From assembly GCF_000428585.1 (NCBI RefSeq), contig NZ_AUAF01000012.1, forward strand, positions 1 through 64,000: a stretch of DNA of 64,000 bases, in the 5' to 3' direction. Position numbers and translations under genes: made by a program. Origin of the DNA: Zooshikella ganghwensis DSM 15267. GTDB lineage: Bacteria > Pseudomonadota > Gammaproteobacteria > Pseudomonadales > Zooshikellaceae. Positions 18,067 to 28,163 of the stretch are shown here, piece by piece. How positions within the stretch are numbered: the stretch's first letter is position 1; every line of letters starts with the position of its first letter. The notes below the pieces were generated by a model. That model was not told where the DNA came from, did not search any database, and worked only from the letters and a program-made list of their open reading frames with translations.

Positions 18067-18594
18067 ATGAGCATATATCGCTCTAATCCAATTACTTTAA
18101 ATAACCCTGAAGTTTCAATCGCGAAGGGTAGAGGTAAAGTGAAGTTACTCAAGCGCTTGGTGTTACTGTTCTTAATAGTTATCCTGGTCTTACCGTACTT
18201 GTTGTATTGGTATGGTATGTCAGTATGGCAAAGTCGGCCCATGCCTGCTCATGCTATTTTAACGCAAGCTGAGGCTGAGAATGTATGGTCTGCAGTGGGA
18301 GGCGTTGGTGCTCCAAACCTTAAAGCCGTTGGACCCTGGCAATTCGTGTTGTATTTTGGATGCTCAATTGCACAGTTAGAAGGCTCTAATCGCAAGTGTG
18401 AGCAGAAATATGCGGGTTTTCTTCCCGTTATTTTAATTATTGAGCATTATCAGCAGCAGGAGTTAATAAATCTGCCGGCATGGCAGAAAGCTATTGTTAG
18501 CAGTGCTTTAGTTATTTGGGTCACAAATAACTGGACAATAGATCAGGTGCTAGCTTCATTGGTTGAAGTTAAGCCTGAGTATTTGCCAAAGTGA
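18067..18594 (+). CDS. Single-TM protein of unknown function
   Basis: 175 residues. A basic N-terminus (GRGKVKLLKR) leads into one membrane span (LVLLFLIVILVLPYLLYWYGMSVW, residues ~28-52). A probably periplasmic domain follows, with two Cys (YFGCSIAQ, NRKCEQKY) that could form a disulfide. ILTQAEAENVW and GGVGAPNLKAVGPWQFVLYFG are its most distinctive stretches. I do not recognise a named family. Confidence 0.65.
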   Translation: MSIYRSNPITLNNPEVSIAKGRGKVKLLKRLVLLFLIVILVLPYLLYWYGMSVWQSRPMPAHAILTQAEAENVWSAVGGVGAPNLKAVGPWQFVLYFGCSIAQLEGSNRKCEQKYAGFLPVILIIEHYQQQELINLPAWQKAIVSSALVIWVTNNWTIDQVLASLVEVKPEYLPK

Positions 18595-18661
18595 GTGGTT
18601 CACATTTGTAAGGGGTGATGGGTTATATTAGTAGTCATGATGTGTAGTGTTTAGGTGTTGT

Positions 18662-19546
18662 ATGAAATTTTGCTGCTCTCTGAGGTTAGGGTTATCTGCA
18701 TTATTATTAGTCACTTCAGGCTTTCTCTGGTCTGCTGAGGATAAGGGATTATTTTGGCATGTCACAAGTTCAGCAGGGACTGCATACGTGTTAGGTACCA
18801 TTCACTTTGCTGATCAGTCATTCTATCCATTACGTAAAGAGATCATTGACGCTTTTGAAAAGTCCGATGTATTAATTGGAGAGCTTGATGCTGAAGCATT
18901 GGATGGTAAAAAAATAGCTAAGATATTGGCGAAGGAAACACAACTACCAAAAGGTGAGACTTTAAAAGATCATCTTAATGATGAGGTCTATAAAAAATTA
19001 AAACAGTACTTTCAGCAAGAGAATGTACCATTTAAATCCGTTGAACAGACCAAGCCTGGTTGGTTAATGATGCAAATAATGACACGGTATATACAAAAGC
19101 TGGGGTATAACGCCAAAGATGGACTGGATAGGCATTTTATGCAACGTGCTCAAGGGAAAAAGGAAATTATTGGTTTAGAATCGCTTGTAGAACAATTACG
19201 TCTTTTTTTAGAGCTTGATGATGCAGATGCCTTAGTGAATGAGACGTTACGCAGTATCGATACAATGGATAGTGAATTGGCAGCATTAGTGAAGAGCTGG
19301 AAAAAAGGGGATGAGCAGCAACTTGAGCTATTATTAATTAAGAAGCCGTTATTAACTGAGCCTAAAGCAAAGCCCTATTTTGACCGTTTTATTTGGCAGC
19401 GTAATAAAAAAATGGCAAAAAAAATAAGTCTACTTTTAAAAGAACCAAAACGTTATTTTATTGTGATTGGCAGTGGGCATTTGGTAGGAAACCAAAGTGT
19501 CTTAGCAGAGTTGGCTGCATTGGGGATGCAAGTAGAGCGACATTAA
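18662..19546 (+). CDS. TraB/GumN family protein
   Basis: About 294 residues from the ATG at 18662. An upstream GTG at 18647 has no advantage. A signal peptide (LRLGLSALLLVTSGFLWSA) is followed by FWHVTSSAGTAYVLGTIHFADQSFYPL, whose GT-H motif is the hallmark of the TraB/GumN (Tiki-like) family. The C-terminal IVIGSGHLVG supplies the second conserved GxxH. Predicted to be exported; Tiki-type members are metal-dependent proteases, but the bacterial role is unclear. Confidence 0.85.
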   Translation: MKFCCSLRLGLSALLLVTSGFLWSAEDKGLFWHVTSSAGTAYVLGTIHFADQSFYPLRKEIIDAFEKSDVLIGELDAEALDGKKIAKILAKETQLPKGETLKDHLNDEVYKKLKQYFQQENVPFKSVEQTKPGWLMMQIMTRYIQKLGYNAKDGLDRHFMQRAQGKKEIIGLESLVEQLRLFLELDDADALVNETLRSIDTMDSELAALVKSWKKGDEQQLELLLIKKPLLTEPKAKPYFDRFIWQRNKKMAKKISLLLKEPKRYFIVIGSGHLVGNQSVLAELAALGMQVERH

Positions 19547-19662
19547 TACGCTTAAAGCCTTTTTAAAAGGGCAGAGCTATTGCATATAAAAATGGTTTTA
19601 AAGATAAATCTAAATGCCACTACCCTGCTTAAAGTATTGACTTACCATCATAAAATTTATGG

Positions 19663-20202
19663 CTAATTTTCATTGTCCAGCGTTATATCAACAATAAGTT
19701 CATTCGCAAGTTTTTCTAGACCGGACTTTATAAGATCAATATTAGCATCTAAAGGTATACGTAAAATTGCAGATGCTTTAAATATTGCATCATTAGACAT
19801 AGGTGCTGAAGTATGCTCGGTCTCTAAGTTGGTAATATTAATTTTAAAGCCAAGCAGGATTTTGGTGATATCTCGAACAATACCAGGTCGGTCATTACCC
19901 AACAAATGCAGTGTGTATACTTTTTCTTGTTCTACCTCAGCTTCTAATGTGGAGTTACTCGTTTGATCAATTATTGCCTGGTGAATAGCAATCTTTTGAG
20001 CAGACAATTGATTGAACTGTTCAGTCAGCGAAGAAAGGTATTTATTGGGGACATAAATATGTGCAATACCAGCAAACTGGCCATTAAAGAGTGATAGTTT
20101 GCTGTCTAACCAGTTGCCTTCATGGGCTGCTATTACTTGAGAAATGGTTTCAATAATACCTGGTCGATCAGGGGCAAGCAGTGTAATAACCACTTCAGCC
20201 AT
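19663..20202 (-). CDS. gcvR: Tandem ACT-domain protein, GcvR-type
   Basis: 179 residues made of two ACT domains: residues 1-80 (VVITLLAPDRPGIIETISQVIAAHEGNW) and ~95-175 (YTLHLLGNDRPGIVRDITKILLGFKINITNLETE). The DRPGI glycines of both copies are intact. This is the layout of GcvR, which in E. coli antagonises the glycine-cleavage activator GcvA when glycine is low. No gcvA lies in the window, so the exact target is inferred from the family. Divergent from rlmI. Confidence 0.75.
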   Translation of the reverse strand: MAEVVITLLAPDRPGIIETISQVIAAHEGNWLDSKLSLFNGQFAGIAHIYVPNKYLSSLTEQFNQLSAQKIAIHQAIIDQTSNSTLEAEVEQEKVYTLHLLGNDRPGIVRDITKILLGFKINITNLETEHTSAPMSNDAIFKASAILRIPLDANIDLIKSGLEKLANELIVDITLDNEN

Positions 20203-20578
20203 GGTGCTTCTCCCTATAACATGAGTTACTAATCTACTTATACCTTATTCTACCCTAGGTTATGGGTATGCCCTTCACTGTGGGTATATATTTGAGTATT
20301 AATTAATCTCAACTTATCTTAGCTTTTCAATTACAGCAACAGTTTTGTTATTATCTTTGGTTATTATTCAGCAAATGACAAAAATTCTTGCGCTAGGTTT
20401 GTGTTTTTATAACACTTATGTCGTTGACATTGACGTTTGATGACAGCCGCTTCTGTAACGGGAAGTGTATTGTGAAGCGTAAGATGGTAGGTGATAGTGA
20501 TTGTTAGCTGTTTACGTAATAGGTGTACGTTATCACCAGAGTTGCCAACTGCATTAATACATAAAAGAGATCAACTGT
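20203..20578. other. Divergent promoter region gcvR/rlmI
   Basis: 376 bp with one 22-bp palindrome (20267-20288). No reading frame of note. A TTGACA lies near 20424 but I see no good -10 at the right distance. Confidence 0.5.
20267..20288. repeat. 22-bp palindromic repeat
   Basis: TATGCCC-TTCACTGT-GGGTATA, one change in the left arm, in the gcvR/rlmI divergent region. Confidence 0.7.
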
Positions 20579-21769
20579 ATGTCCCTAGGTTTGGTTCGTT
20601 TAAAGGCAAAAGCTGATCGACGGTTACGCGCCGGTCATATATGGATATTCAGCAATGAAGTGGATACAAAAATAACTCCCTTAGGGCAGTTTCAGCCAGG
20701 CGAACAGGTCGTGGTGGAAAATGCAGCAGGAAAACCCTTAGGAATTGCTTATATCAATCCAAACACATTGATTTGTGGGAGACTTATTAGTCGAGATGTG
20801 CAATATAAGCTCGATAAGTCACTGTTAGTTCACCGATTGAATGTTGCGATGTCCTTACGAGATCGAATGTTTGACAAGCCTTATTATCGGCTGGCCTTTG
20901 GTGACAGTGATAACCTTCCAGGGCTGGTTATTGACCGCTTCGATGATGTGGCTGTTGTTCAAATTGCAACCGCAGGGATGGAAGCTATTAAAGAAGATAT
21001 TATCGCTGCGTTGCAACAGGTCATAAACCCTAAAGGTATTTTGTTCAAAAATGATTCTCAAGTACGTCAGATTGAAGGTTTAGATGAGTACACTGAAATT
21101 GGTGCAGGTGATGTGCCTAATCAGGTTAAGCTGATAGAAAATAATGCTTATTTTATGGCGCCAGTGATTGATGGTCAGAAAACCGGATGGTTTTATGATC
21201 ACCGGATGAATCGTCAACGTTTGCTTAATTATGTCAAAGATAAGCGGGTACTTGATGTATTCAGCTATGTTGGCGGCTGGGGAATTCAGTCTGCGGTTGC
21301 AGGTGCAAGTGAAACCCTGTGTATTGATGCATCAGAGCATGCATTACATTTTGTCAGAGAAAATGCCGCATTGAATAATGTAAATACTCGCGTAAATACT
21401 ATTAAGGCGGATGCATTTAATGCCTTAAGGGACTTACGAGATGAAGAAGAAAAGTTTGATGTAATTATTATTGATCCTCCCGCATTTATAAAACGTCGCA
21501 AAGATCAAGCGGCAGGTGAGCAGGCCTACAGGAGAATTAATGAGCTTGCCATGCGCTTGCTAACTCGGGATGGGATTTTGGTGTCGGCATCATGCTCAAT
21601 GCACCTTAAGCGGGAAACTTTGTTGGATACACTACGTCAAAGTAGCCGCCATTTAGATCGTCATTTACAGATCTTAGAGCAGGGCCATCAGGGGCCTGAC
21701 CATCCGATATTGCCTGCTATTCCTGAAACTGACTACCTCAAAGCCTTTATTGCACGTATTGTATACTAA
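20579..21769 (+). CDS. rlmI: 23S rRNA m5C1962 methyltransferase
   Basis: 396 residues, the usual length. An N-terminal PUA domain (residues ~1-75, RRLRAGHIWIFSNEV) precedes an EEHEE region and a Rossmann SAM-dependent methyltransferase domain (VLDVFSYVGGWGIQSA near residue 225, IIIDPPAFIKRRKD). The catalytic Cys lies in VSASCSMHL. It methylates C1962 of 23S rRNA in the cytoplasm. The ATG at 20579 matches the family start. A terminator follows 16 bp after the stop. Confidence 0.9.
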   Translation: MSLGLVRLKAKADRRLRAGHIWIFSNEVDTKITPLGQFQPGEQVVVENAAGKPLGIAYINPNTLICGRLISRDVQYKLDKSLLVHRLNVAMSLRDRMFDKPYYRLAFGDSDNLPGLVIDRFDDVAVVQIATAGMEAIKEDIIAALQQVINPKGILFKNDSQVRQIEGLDEYTEIGAGDVPNQVKLIENNAYFMAPVIDGQKTGWFYDHRMNRQRLLNYVKDKRVLDVFSYVGGWGIQSAVAGASETLCIDASEHALHFVRENAALNNVNTRVNTIKADAFNALRDLRDEEEKFDVIIIDPPAFIKRRKDQAAGEQAYRRINELAMRLLTRDGILVSASCSMHLKRETLLDTLRQSSRHLDRHLQILEQGHQGPDHPILPAIPETDYLKAFIARIVY

Positions 21770-21785
21770 GCAGCTTTGGATTAAG

Positions 21786-21828
21786 CCCACTGGCAAAGGG
21801 TATGCTAGCCAGTGGGTTTATAGGTTTT
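21786..21828. terminator. Terminator between rlmI and the HAD gene
   Basis: Nine-bp arms CCCACTGGC (21786-21794) and GCCAGTGGG (21808-21816) followed by a T-rich stretch, between convergent genes. Confidence 0.8.
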
Positions 21829-21839
21829 TGGAGAGATGA

Positions 21840-22514
21840 TTAGTCCTCGTGTTGACTACGCAGTGAAATAATAGGCCAGCCTCGCTGTTCAGCTATTTGG
21901 GTTAGTTGTGGGTCAGGGTCAACGGCAACAGGGTGCTCTACTGTTTCGAGCAGGGGTAAATCATTGTGAGAGTCACTGTAGAAAAAACTACCCGCCAGAT
22001 TATGGCTAGTTTGTTCCAGCCAAGCATTTAAGCGCTTAACTTTTCCAGCTTGAAAACACGGTGTACCAAATGGTTTCCCTGTGTATTCATTGTCGATTTC
22101 TTCTGGTGTGGTTGCTATTAAGTGATCAACGCTGAGCCGCTGTGCAATAGGTGTGGTGACAAATGCATTGGTCGCTGTAATAACCACTAAAGTATCACCT
22201 TGCTGGCGATGGTAGTTGAGTAGCTCTTGAGCTTTGGTTTGGAACATAGGCTCAATTTTTTGTTGCATAAAGAGTTGGTGCCAGTGGTCTAATGCTTGGC
22301 GAGAATGTTTGCCTAATGGTTCAAGCGCAAAATTTAGAAACTCATCAATGTTAAGCGTTCCTTGTACATACTGATCAAAGTAGGCTTCATGGGCGGCTAA
22401 AAAGCTGGCATCTGCAATGCCCTGTTCTACCATAAACTCGCCCCAGGCAAGGTCGCTATCGCCATTGATTAAGGTATGGTCAAGATCAAAAAGTGCTAGT
22501 GCCACAATATTCAC
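21840..22514 (-). CDS. HAD-IB family phosphatase
   Basis: 224 residues. HAD motif I is LFDLDHTLINGDSD (nucleophile Asp near residue 9), motif II is the VVITATNAFV region, and motif IV is FYSDSHNDLPLLE. This is the SerB/CicA-like IB subfamily; the substrate is not predictable. It is divergent from mobA by 69 bp. As I recall, Pseudomonas carries the same type of gene next to rppH, whereas here the nap block separates them. Confidence 0.85.
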   Translation of the reverse strand: MNIVALALFDLDHTLINGDSDLAWGEFMVEQGIADASFLAAHEAYFDQYVQGTLNIDEFLNFALEPLGKHSRQALDHWHQLFMQQKIEPMFQTKAQELLNYHRQQGDTLVVITATNAFVTTPIAQRLSVDHLIATTPEEIDNEYTGKPFGTPCFQAGKVKRLNAWLEQTSHNLAGSFFYSDSHNDLPLLETVEHPVAVDPDPQLTQIAEQRGWPIISLRSQHED

Positions 22515-22583
22515 CTACTTTATGGAAAAAAACTTAGCAGGCCATTATAGTCATTTGCTAAAGAAATGTGAGGGAGTCAGTCA

Positions 22584-23192
22584 ATGTTTGATATGACAGA
22601 AGGTAATCCTGAGACGCTTGGTGTTATTTTGGCGGGAGGCTTATCTTCTCGAATGAAACAGGACAAAGCGCAACTTGTATTGCCAAATGGGTTGAGTTTA
22701 TTAGCTCATGCCCAGAAGTTAATGGCGTCTGTGTCTGTCGCAGAGATAGTGATCAGTGGGTTGCAAGGTGTACCGGACCTCTACCCGGAGCGCGGACCTC
22801 TAGGCGGAATTTTTGCTGTGACTCAGCATTATCCAGAAATGCGTTTATTAGTTATTCCTGTTGATATGCCGTTGCTTCAACCTAAAGTTTTAAATGCATT
22901 GTTAGCTGAAAATAACCCGAATAATTTGCCTGTTGTATTTTCAGGTCAGCCTTTACCTTTATTATTGCCTGTCACTGAACATGTTGTAAGCTATTTAAAT
23001 GGTGTTGTAGAAGGTAAAAATGCTGCTTCAATTAAATCAATGTTAGCAGAATTAAACTGTATTCAGTTACCAAAGCTGGACGATTACTATTTTTTTAACT
23101 GTAATACGCCTGAAGAATTTGATTCGGTTTGTCAGCATTTGAGGTTAATAAAACCCTGTTTACCAACCTTCTACACCAGACATATCGGGTAA
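22584..23192 (+). CDS. mobA: Molybdenum cofactor guanylyltransferase
   Basis: 202 residues. The nucleotide-binding signature [18 protein letters not shown] (residues ~12-29) has the LAGG-S-RM core and the DKA tail, then GPLGGI and PVDMPLL. MobA adds GMP to molybdopterin, giving the MGD cofactor needed by NapA encoded opposite it. GAGGGA precedes the ATG. Its 3' end overlaps that of napC by 33 bp in convergent orientation. Confidence 0.85.
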   Translation: MFDMTEGNPETLGVILAGGLSSRMKQDKAQLVLPNGLSLLAHAQKLMASVSVAEIVISGLQGVPDLYPERGPLGGIFAVTQHYPEMRLLVIPVDMPLLQPKVLNALLAENNPNNLPVVFSGQPLPLLLPVTEHVVSYLNGVVEGKNAASIKSMLAELNCIQLPKLDDYYFFNCNTPEEFDSVCQHLRLIKPCLPTFYTRHIG

Positions 23193-23747
23193 TTCATGAG
23201 CGATGCCTTTATGGCAATCGATACAGGTTTTTTCACCACTGGCGAGTGCAGTTGAATGTTGCTGTGCTGCCCGCTGACTTTGAGCGGTAAAGTCCATATA
23301 ATCAAAGTTATGGCAGTTTCTACACTCTAACGAATCATTTGCTTTTAACCTGGCCCATTCATGTTCTGCAAGTTCTCTTCGTTTATTTAAAAACTTTTCT
23401 CGGGTATTAATGGTGCCAAATAATTTACCCCACACTTCTTTTGAAGCTTGCATTTTTCGTGCAATTTTATCTGTCCAGTCATGTGGTACATGGCAGTCTG
23501 AACATTTGGCGCGAACCCCTGAACGATTGCTAAAGTGGATAGTATTTTGTAATTCGTTATAAACATTGTCACGCATTTCATGGCAGCCAATACAAAAAGT
23601 CTCTGTATTAGTAAATTCCATAGCAGTATTAAAGCCCCCCCAAAAAATAATGCCTGCAATGAATCCACCTATCGTGAGAAAACCCAGACTAAAATGAATG
23701 CTGGGGTGCCATAAGAGCTGCCAATAATGTTTAATTTTATTCCACAC
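23160..23747 (-). CDS. napC: NapC/NirT-type tetraheme cytochrome c
   Basis: 195 residues. An N-terminal membrane anchor ([21 protein letters not shown]) is followed by four CxxCH haem motifs: CIGCH, CSDCH, CRNCH, CIDCH. It takes electrons from membrane quinol and passes them to NapB/NapA in the periplasm. Last gene of napEDABC, starting 9 bp after napB ends. Confidence 0.95.
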   Translation of the reverse strand: MWNKIKHYWQLLWHPSIHFSLGFLTIGGFIAGIIFWGGFNTAMEFTNTETFCIGCHEMRDNVYNELQNTIHFSNRSGVRAKCSDCHVPHDWTDKIARKMQASKEVWGKLFGTINTREKFLNKRRELAEHEWARLKANDSLECRNCHNFDYMDFTAQSQRAAQQHSTALASGEKTCIDCHKGIAHELPDMSGVEGW

Positions 23748-23756
23748 AGTGATGCC

Positions 23757-24206
23757 CTAATTTTTATTTGTTTCAATTACTTCATACATATCTTTAAACT
23801 GATTTTTTCCCATAGGAGGTGAGTCAGTTTGTGTGACATGACATTGCAAACAAAAATAGCGTCTTGGTGATATTTCAGCCCTGAAATTACCGTCTCGGTC
23901 CATAAAGTGGGTAACGCTCACCATGGGTGCTTGTGATGCTTGTGTTCGTTCTCTACTATGGCATGACATACATTTATTGGTATTTAAATCCACCTGATAA
24001 TTGCGAATTTTATGCGGAATAACAGGGGGCTGCATGGGGTAATTACGTTCTTGGCGAATATCTGTGTTGACGACATTGGCCATAGAGGGTGGTTCAGCTT
24101 CTTCAGTGATAGCCTGATTAGGACGAAGTGTAGTAATGCTTTCCTCAGCAAATACTGCGATGGCAATTAATAGGAGTGCTGGAAAAAGTAGTCTTTTTTT
24201 ATTCAT
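23757..24206 (-). CDS. napB: Periplasmic nitrate reductase diheme subunit
   Basis: 149 residues with a signal peptide (LLFPALLLIAIAVFAEES) and two haem c motifs, CMSCH and CLQCH, as in NapB. YPMQPPVIPHKI and SPRRYFCLQCH are family-typical. It transfers electrons from NapC to the NapA iron-sulfur cluster. 17 bp downstream of napA. Confidence 0.95.
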   Translation of the reverse strand: MNKKRLLFPALLLIAIAVFAEESITTLRPNQAITEEAEPPSMANVVNTDIRQERNYPMQPPVIPHKIRNYQVDLNTNKCMSCHSRERTQASQAPMVSVTHFMDRDGNFRAEISPRRYFCLQCHVTQTDSPPMGKNQFKDMYEVIETNKN

Positions 24207-24223
24207 GATTAATCGCCCTTAGC

Positions 24224-26719
24224 CTATACTTTGACAACTTTAACAGCACACTTTTTGAAATCCGTTTGTTTGGAAATAGGATCAGTAGCATCCAACGTGA
24301 CTTTATTAATTAGCTGGCTGGCATCAAACCAAGGTACAAAAACCAAGCCTTTGGGTGGTTTATTTCGTCCTCGTGTTTCTACCCGTGTTTGGATGGCTCC
24401 ACGGCGTGAAATGACTTTGACAGCATCTCCCCGCCTTAAACTTCGTGATCGTGCATCTTCAGGATGCATGTATATGACAGCATCTGGATATGATAAATAG
24501 AGTTCAGGGACACGTTGAGTCATGGAGCCTGAATGCCAGTGCTCCAGAACTCTTCCGGTACAAAGCCATAAGTCATATTCGTTATCAGGGGACTCAGCGG
24601 GTGGCTCATAGGGCAGAGCAAAAATGATGGCTCTACCATCAGGTTTTCCGTAAAAATGTACATCTTGTCCAGATTTTACATAAGGGTCAAAACCCTCTCG
24701 ATAACGCCATTTTGTTTCCTTTCCATCAACGACGGGCCACCTTAAGCCACGAGTCTCGTGATAAGTTTCGAAACTTGCTAAATCATGACCATGACCTCTA
24801 CCGAAGGTTGCGTACTCTTCAAAAAGCCCTTTTTGCAGATAAAAACCAAACGCTTGAGACTCGTCATTATCATAACCATCGGTTATTTCTTTTAAAGAAT
24901 ATTTATCCACCTGACCATTTTTGAATAATACGTCAAAAAGCGTTTTATTTTTGTAGTCAGGATTTTTTTCTAGGATATCCGCAGGCCAAACTTCATCTGT
25001 CGTGAAGTACTTCGAGAACTCAACAACTTGCCATAAATCGGACTTGGCTTCTCCTGGTGCTTTAGTGAGCTGATGCCAAAACTGTGTACGTCGTTCAGCA
25101 TTGCCATAAGCGCCTTCTTTCTCGATCCACATGGCTGTGGGTAAAATTAAATCAGCAGCTTGAGCGGTTACCGTAGGATAAGCATCAGAGACAACAATAA
25201 AGTTGTCAGGGTTACGATAACCAGGATAGCCTTCTTGATTAAGGTTCGCTGCTGCTTGAAGATTATTATTGACCTGTATCCAATAAGCATTAATAACGCT
25301 ATCTTTCAGCATTCTGTTATGTTGAACAGCATGAAACCCTGGTTTTTCAGGAATAATATTGCTGGGAAGTCGCCATATTTTTTCTGCCATTGCTCGATGC
25401 TCTGGATTTTTTACTACCATGTCTGCGGGTAGACGATGACAGAAAGTACCCACCTCACGTGCAGTACCACAGGCTGAAGGTTGTCCTGTTAAGGAAAAGG
25501 GGCTGTTACCGGGTGAAGCAATTTTGCCCGTTAATAAGTGAATATTGTAAATAAGATTATTACACCAGACGCCGCGTGTGTGCTGATTAAAACCCATTGT
25601 CCAAAATGATGTGACTTTAATTTTAGGATCAGCATATAGTTCGGCGAGTTGATTAAGTTTTTCGACAGATACCCCTGATAACTTGGAAACATAATCTGCT
25701 GTATATTTACTGACAAATTTTGCAAATTCATCAATGGTAATGGGTTTTGAACCACCAGGGTCATTCGCAAATTTTGCACTTTTTTCTAAGGGATGTTCAG
25801 GCCGAAGTCCGTAGCCAATATCCTGATTACCTAAGCGAAAATTAACATGCTTATTCACAAAGGTATGGTTTATTTTATCGTTACTGATAATGTAATGAGC
25901 AATAAAATTAAGAATGGCTAAATCTGTTTGTGGCGAAAAAATTATAGGAATATCCGCCAGTTCATAACAGCGGTGTTCATAGGTTGATAATACAGAAACT
26001 TTTACATGGGGATAGCTCAGGCGTCGATCAGTGAGTCGGGTCCAAAGGATGGGGTGCATTTCAGCCATGTTGGATCCCCAAAGGACAAATGCATCGGCAT
26101 GCTCAATATCATCATAACACCCCATAGGCTCATCTATCCCAAAGGTACGCATAAATCCTGCTACAGCACTTGCCATGCAATGACGGGCATTGGGTTCAAT
26201 ATTATTAGACAGAAAGCCTGCTTTCATGAGCTTGACTGCGGCATATCCTTCCCAGACTGTCCATTGGCCGGAACCAAACATACCCACAGATGTAGGTCCT
26301 TTTTTCTTGAGTGACTGTTTGAATTTGTCTGCCATGACGGTAAATGCTTGTTCCCAGGTTACGGGAGTGAATTCACCATTTTTATCGTATTTTCCATTAT
26401 TCATGCGCAGCAGCGGCTGTGTGAGACGATCTTCGCCGTATAAAATTTTAGAGAGAAAATAGCCTTTAACACAATTTAAGCCACGGTTGACTTCGCTTTT
26501 GATATCGCCGTGTGTAGCGACTACACGCCCTTCTTTTGTTGCAACATGGACACTGCACCCTGTACCGCAAAAGCGACATGGTGCTTTATTCCAATTTAAA
26601 GCGGTTTTTTCTGCAGAGGTGATAATATTACTGGTCTCTGCACTAATAGGTAGCCCAGCAGCAGTGGCGGCGGCAAAGGCTGCTTGTGCTTTAATGAAGG
26701 CTCTTCTCGAAAAACTCAT
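24224..26719 (-). CDS. napA: Periplasmic nitrate reductase catalytic subunit
   Basis: 831 residues from the ATG at 26719, preferred because GAGG precedes it and the twin-arginine signal begins [11 protein letters not shown]. The 4Fe-4S ligands are CRFCGTGC plus the later Cys of GLNCVKGYF. The molybdenum-binding Cys lies in NARHCMAS. The C-terminal molydopterin-dinucleotide-binding domain includes [17 protein letters not shown]. It reduces nitrate to nitrite in the periplasm after Tat export. Its 5' end overlaps napD by 29 bp. Confidence 0.97.
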   Translation of the reverse strand: MSFSRRAFIKAQAAFAAATAAGLPISAETSNIITSAEKTALNWNKAPCRFCGTGCSVHVATKEGRVVATHGDIKSEVNRGLNCVKGYFLSKILYGEDRLTQPLLRMNNGKYDKNGEFTPVTWEQAFTVMADKFKQSLKKKGPTSVGMFGSGQWTVWEGYAAVKLMKAGFLSNNIEPNARHCMASAVAGFMRTFGIDEPMGCYDDIEHADAFVLWGSNMAEMHPILWTRLTDRRLSYPHVKVSVLSTYEHRCYELADIPIIFSPQTDLAILNFIAHYIISNDKINHTFVNKHVNFRLGNQDIGYGLRPEHPLEKSAKFANDPGGSKPITIDEFAKFVSKYTADYVSKLSGVSVEKLNQLAELYADPKIKVTSFWTMGFNQHTRGVWCNNLIYNIHLLTGKIASPGNSPFSLTGQPSACGTAREVGTFCHRLPADMVVKNPEHRAMAEKIWRLPSNIIPEKPGFHAVQHNRMLKDSVINAYWIQVNNNLQAAANLNQEGYPGYRNPDNFIVVSDAYPTVTAQAADLILPTAMWIEKEGAYGNAERRTQFWHQLTKAPGEAKSDLWQVVEFSKYFTTDEVWPADILEKNPDYKNKTLFDVLFKNGQVDKYSLKEITDGYDNDESQAFGFYLQKGLFEEYATFGRGHGHDLASFETYHETRGLRWPVVDGKETKWRYREGFDPYVKSGQDVHFYGKPDGRAIIFALPYEPPAESPDNEYDLWLCTGRVLEHWHSGSMTQRVPELYLSYPDAVIYMHPEDARSRSLRRGDAVKVISRRGAIQTRVETRGRNKPPKGLVFVPWFDASQLINKVTLDATDPISKQTDFKKCAVKVVKV

Positions 26720-26987
26720 GGGCAACCTCATTGTCAGCTGCGTAATGAAAAACTAATTGGCAGGAAATAACATAAGGTAAATGAGAGAATGTTTTTAGAC
26801 TGCTCATTAAACTTGAGTAATCAGGAGACTCTAATAACGCAATAATTTTACCTTTTCCATCAGTGCTATAGACTTCGATGCCTGCTTGTGATTGAAGTGC
26901 AGGAATAACTTGCTTATTCTTGTCGGGAAGGCAATAAATAATGATGCTGCTAATGTGAGGCAATGAATCAGCGTTGCAAGAAGGCAT
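26691..26987 (-). CDS. napD: NapA signal-peptide chaperone
   Basis: 98 residues. [21 protein letters not shown] and [12 protein letters not shown] fit the NapD ferredoxin-like fold. NapD binds the twin-arginine signal of NapA and holds export until the cofactor is inserted. Position between napE and napA and the overlap with napA support the call. Confidence 0.85.
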   Translation of the reverse strand: MPSCNADSLPHISSIIIYCLPDKNKQVIPALQSQAGIEVYSTDGKGKIIALLESPDYSSLMSSLKTFSHLPYVISCQLVFHYAADNEVAHEFFEKSLH

Positions 26988-27063
26988 TAAAATATTCCAT
27001 TGTTTTAAATTTTGACGGGTATAGTTTTTTATTATTTATTGATCGATCATTATAAAATGAATT

Positions 27064-27225
27064 CTATCCTGGGGGACCTGGTGGTCCTGTTAATATCTGG
27101 CTTATCCATACAATAAAACCAAAACCGCCGACAAAAATGATAGATAATAATGGTGCAAGAACAACGGTTAAAAATAAAAAAAGTAGGAGCTCTTCATGCT
27201 TTTGCTTGTTTGTACTGTCAGACAT
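27064..27225 (-). CDS. napE: Small membrane subunit of the nap operon
   Basis: A 53-residue frame from the ATG at 27225 to a TAG at 27064-27066. The soluble start MSDSTNKQKHEELLLF leads into one membrane span (TVVLAPLLSIIFVGGFGFIVW), and the C-terminus is GPPGPPG. This is the pattern of NapE, a small membrane protein of unknown role found first in many nap operons. GGAGCG lies seven bases before the start. napD begins 76 bp downstream. Confidence 0.9.
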   Translation of the reverse strand: MSDSTNKQKHEELLLFLFLTVVLAPLLSIIFVGGFGFIVWISQILTGPPGPPG

Positions 27226-28163
27226 AAGTCGCTCCAATGATTAAAAAATTTTATTTTAATGTGGTAAGCCTTGGGTGTGATAAAAAAATGGCCTGATACT
27301 GGTAGTACAGATACGATACAGTTAAGAGTACATGTGAAAATATGAAGCTGCCTTTAGATTTATAGAAATTTTTTAAATAGATCGTTGTGCTTTAAAAAAT
27401 TAATGACATTACAGGTTTATAAAAATAAATGATACCTCTTAATGGGTATTTACTTGCCAGTGATTTTTGTAACCCAAAACCATAAGAATAGAAACAGGAA
27501 TAGAAATCATTGAGGATGACTAACTTTTCTGATTCTTTTTGTTTAATTAATAGATTTATTGTTAATCGCCAAGGTTATAGCCCAAAATCAAGATTTTTTA
27601 GTGGGGCTAGTTTGATCTGTTAAGGCTAGCGATAGCAATCACAACTGTTTTAAATGTGTTCGCTGGACTATCAAGCGATAAAGCCACTGAGCAAGTTTAC
27701 TGCTGTGAAACTTACTAGTAGCGATTTTAATTTAGTAACGACTTTAATGGATAGTACAGTGTTGATGTTCCATTAGGCTATGTGTGCTATGGGTAACACG
27801 CATAAAAATGATGCGTGAAGTTATTGCTATTTAAGAGGTAGCTTGACGTTGGAGGCGTTTTTAAAATTACGCTGTTTATCAACTTGTCTCAGTATGGTCT
27901 GTAACAATTGCTTAAGAAAATGTAACAGCAATGCTGGATAACTATTCTTAAGCTAAACAGTTGTTTTATATGCACGTTAGTTTGTTGTGTTTTGTAATGC
28001 ATTAGCGTTGTTTAAATATGTGAGGCAACTTTTTGTTATGCTTAGTGAGTAAGCTTTATATGCTTGAGCCTAGAATACTAAAGGTGCAGAAGCCTTTATT
28101 AGAATTGCTCTAGGGTAGTGGTTTGTGGAACAATGACTCAGATGATAAAAACACGATATTGCG
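27226..28163. other. Long divergent gap napE/rppH
   Basis: About 940 bp without a gene-like frame. It holds the NarL/NarP-type site at 27433-27448 on the nap side. An imperfect inverted repeat (CTTAAG-containing arms) lies between about 27903 and 27966. I found no full TTGAT-N4-ATCAA FNR box; the nearest is TTGGG-TGTG-ATAAA near 27270, which is weak. Confidence 0.5.
27433..27448. promoter_or_regulatory. NarL/NarP-type 7-2-7 operator
   Basis: TACCTCT-TA-ATGGGTA: two heptamers fitting TACYYMT in inverted orientation with the 2-bp spacing that NarP requires and NarL accepts. It lies 208 bp upstream of napE. This suggests nitrate/nitrite two-component control of nap. The match to the published consensus is complete; binding is inferred. 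Confidence 0.6.

Noticed and set aside
27255-27285. FNR box upstream of napE
   Set aside because: TTGGG-TGTG-ATAAA matches only seven of ten conserved positions and no better site was found.
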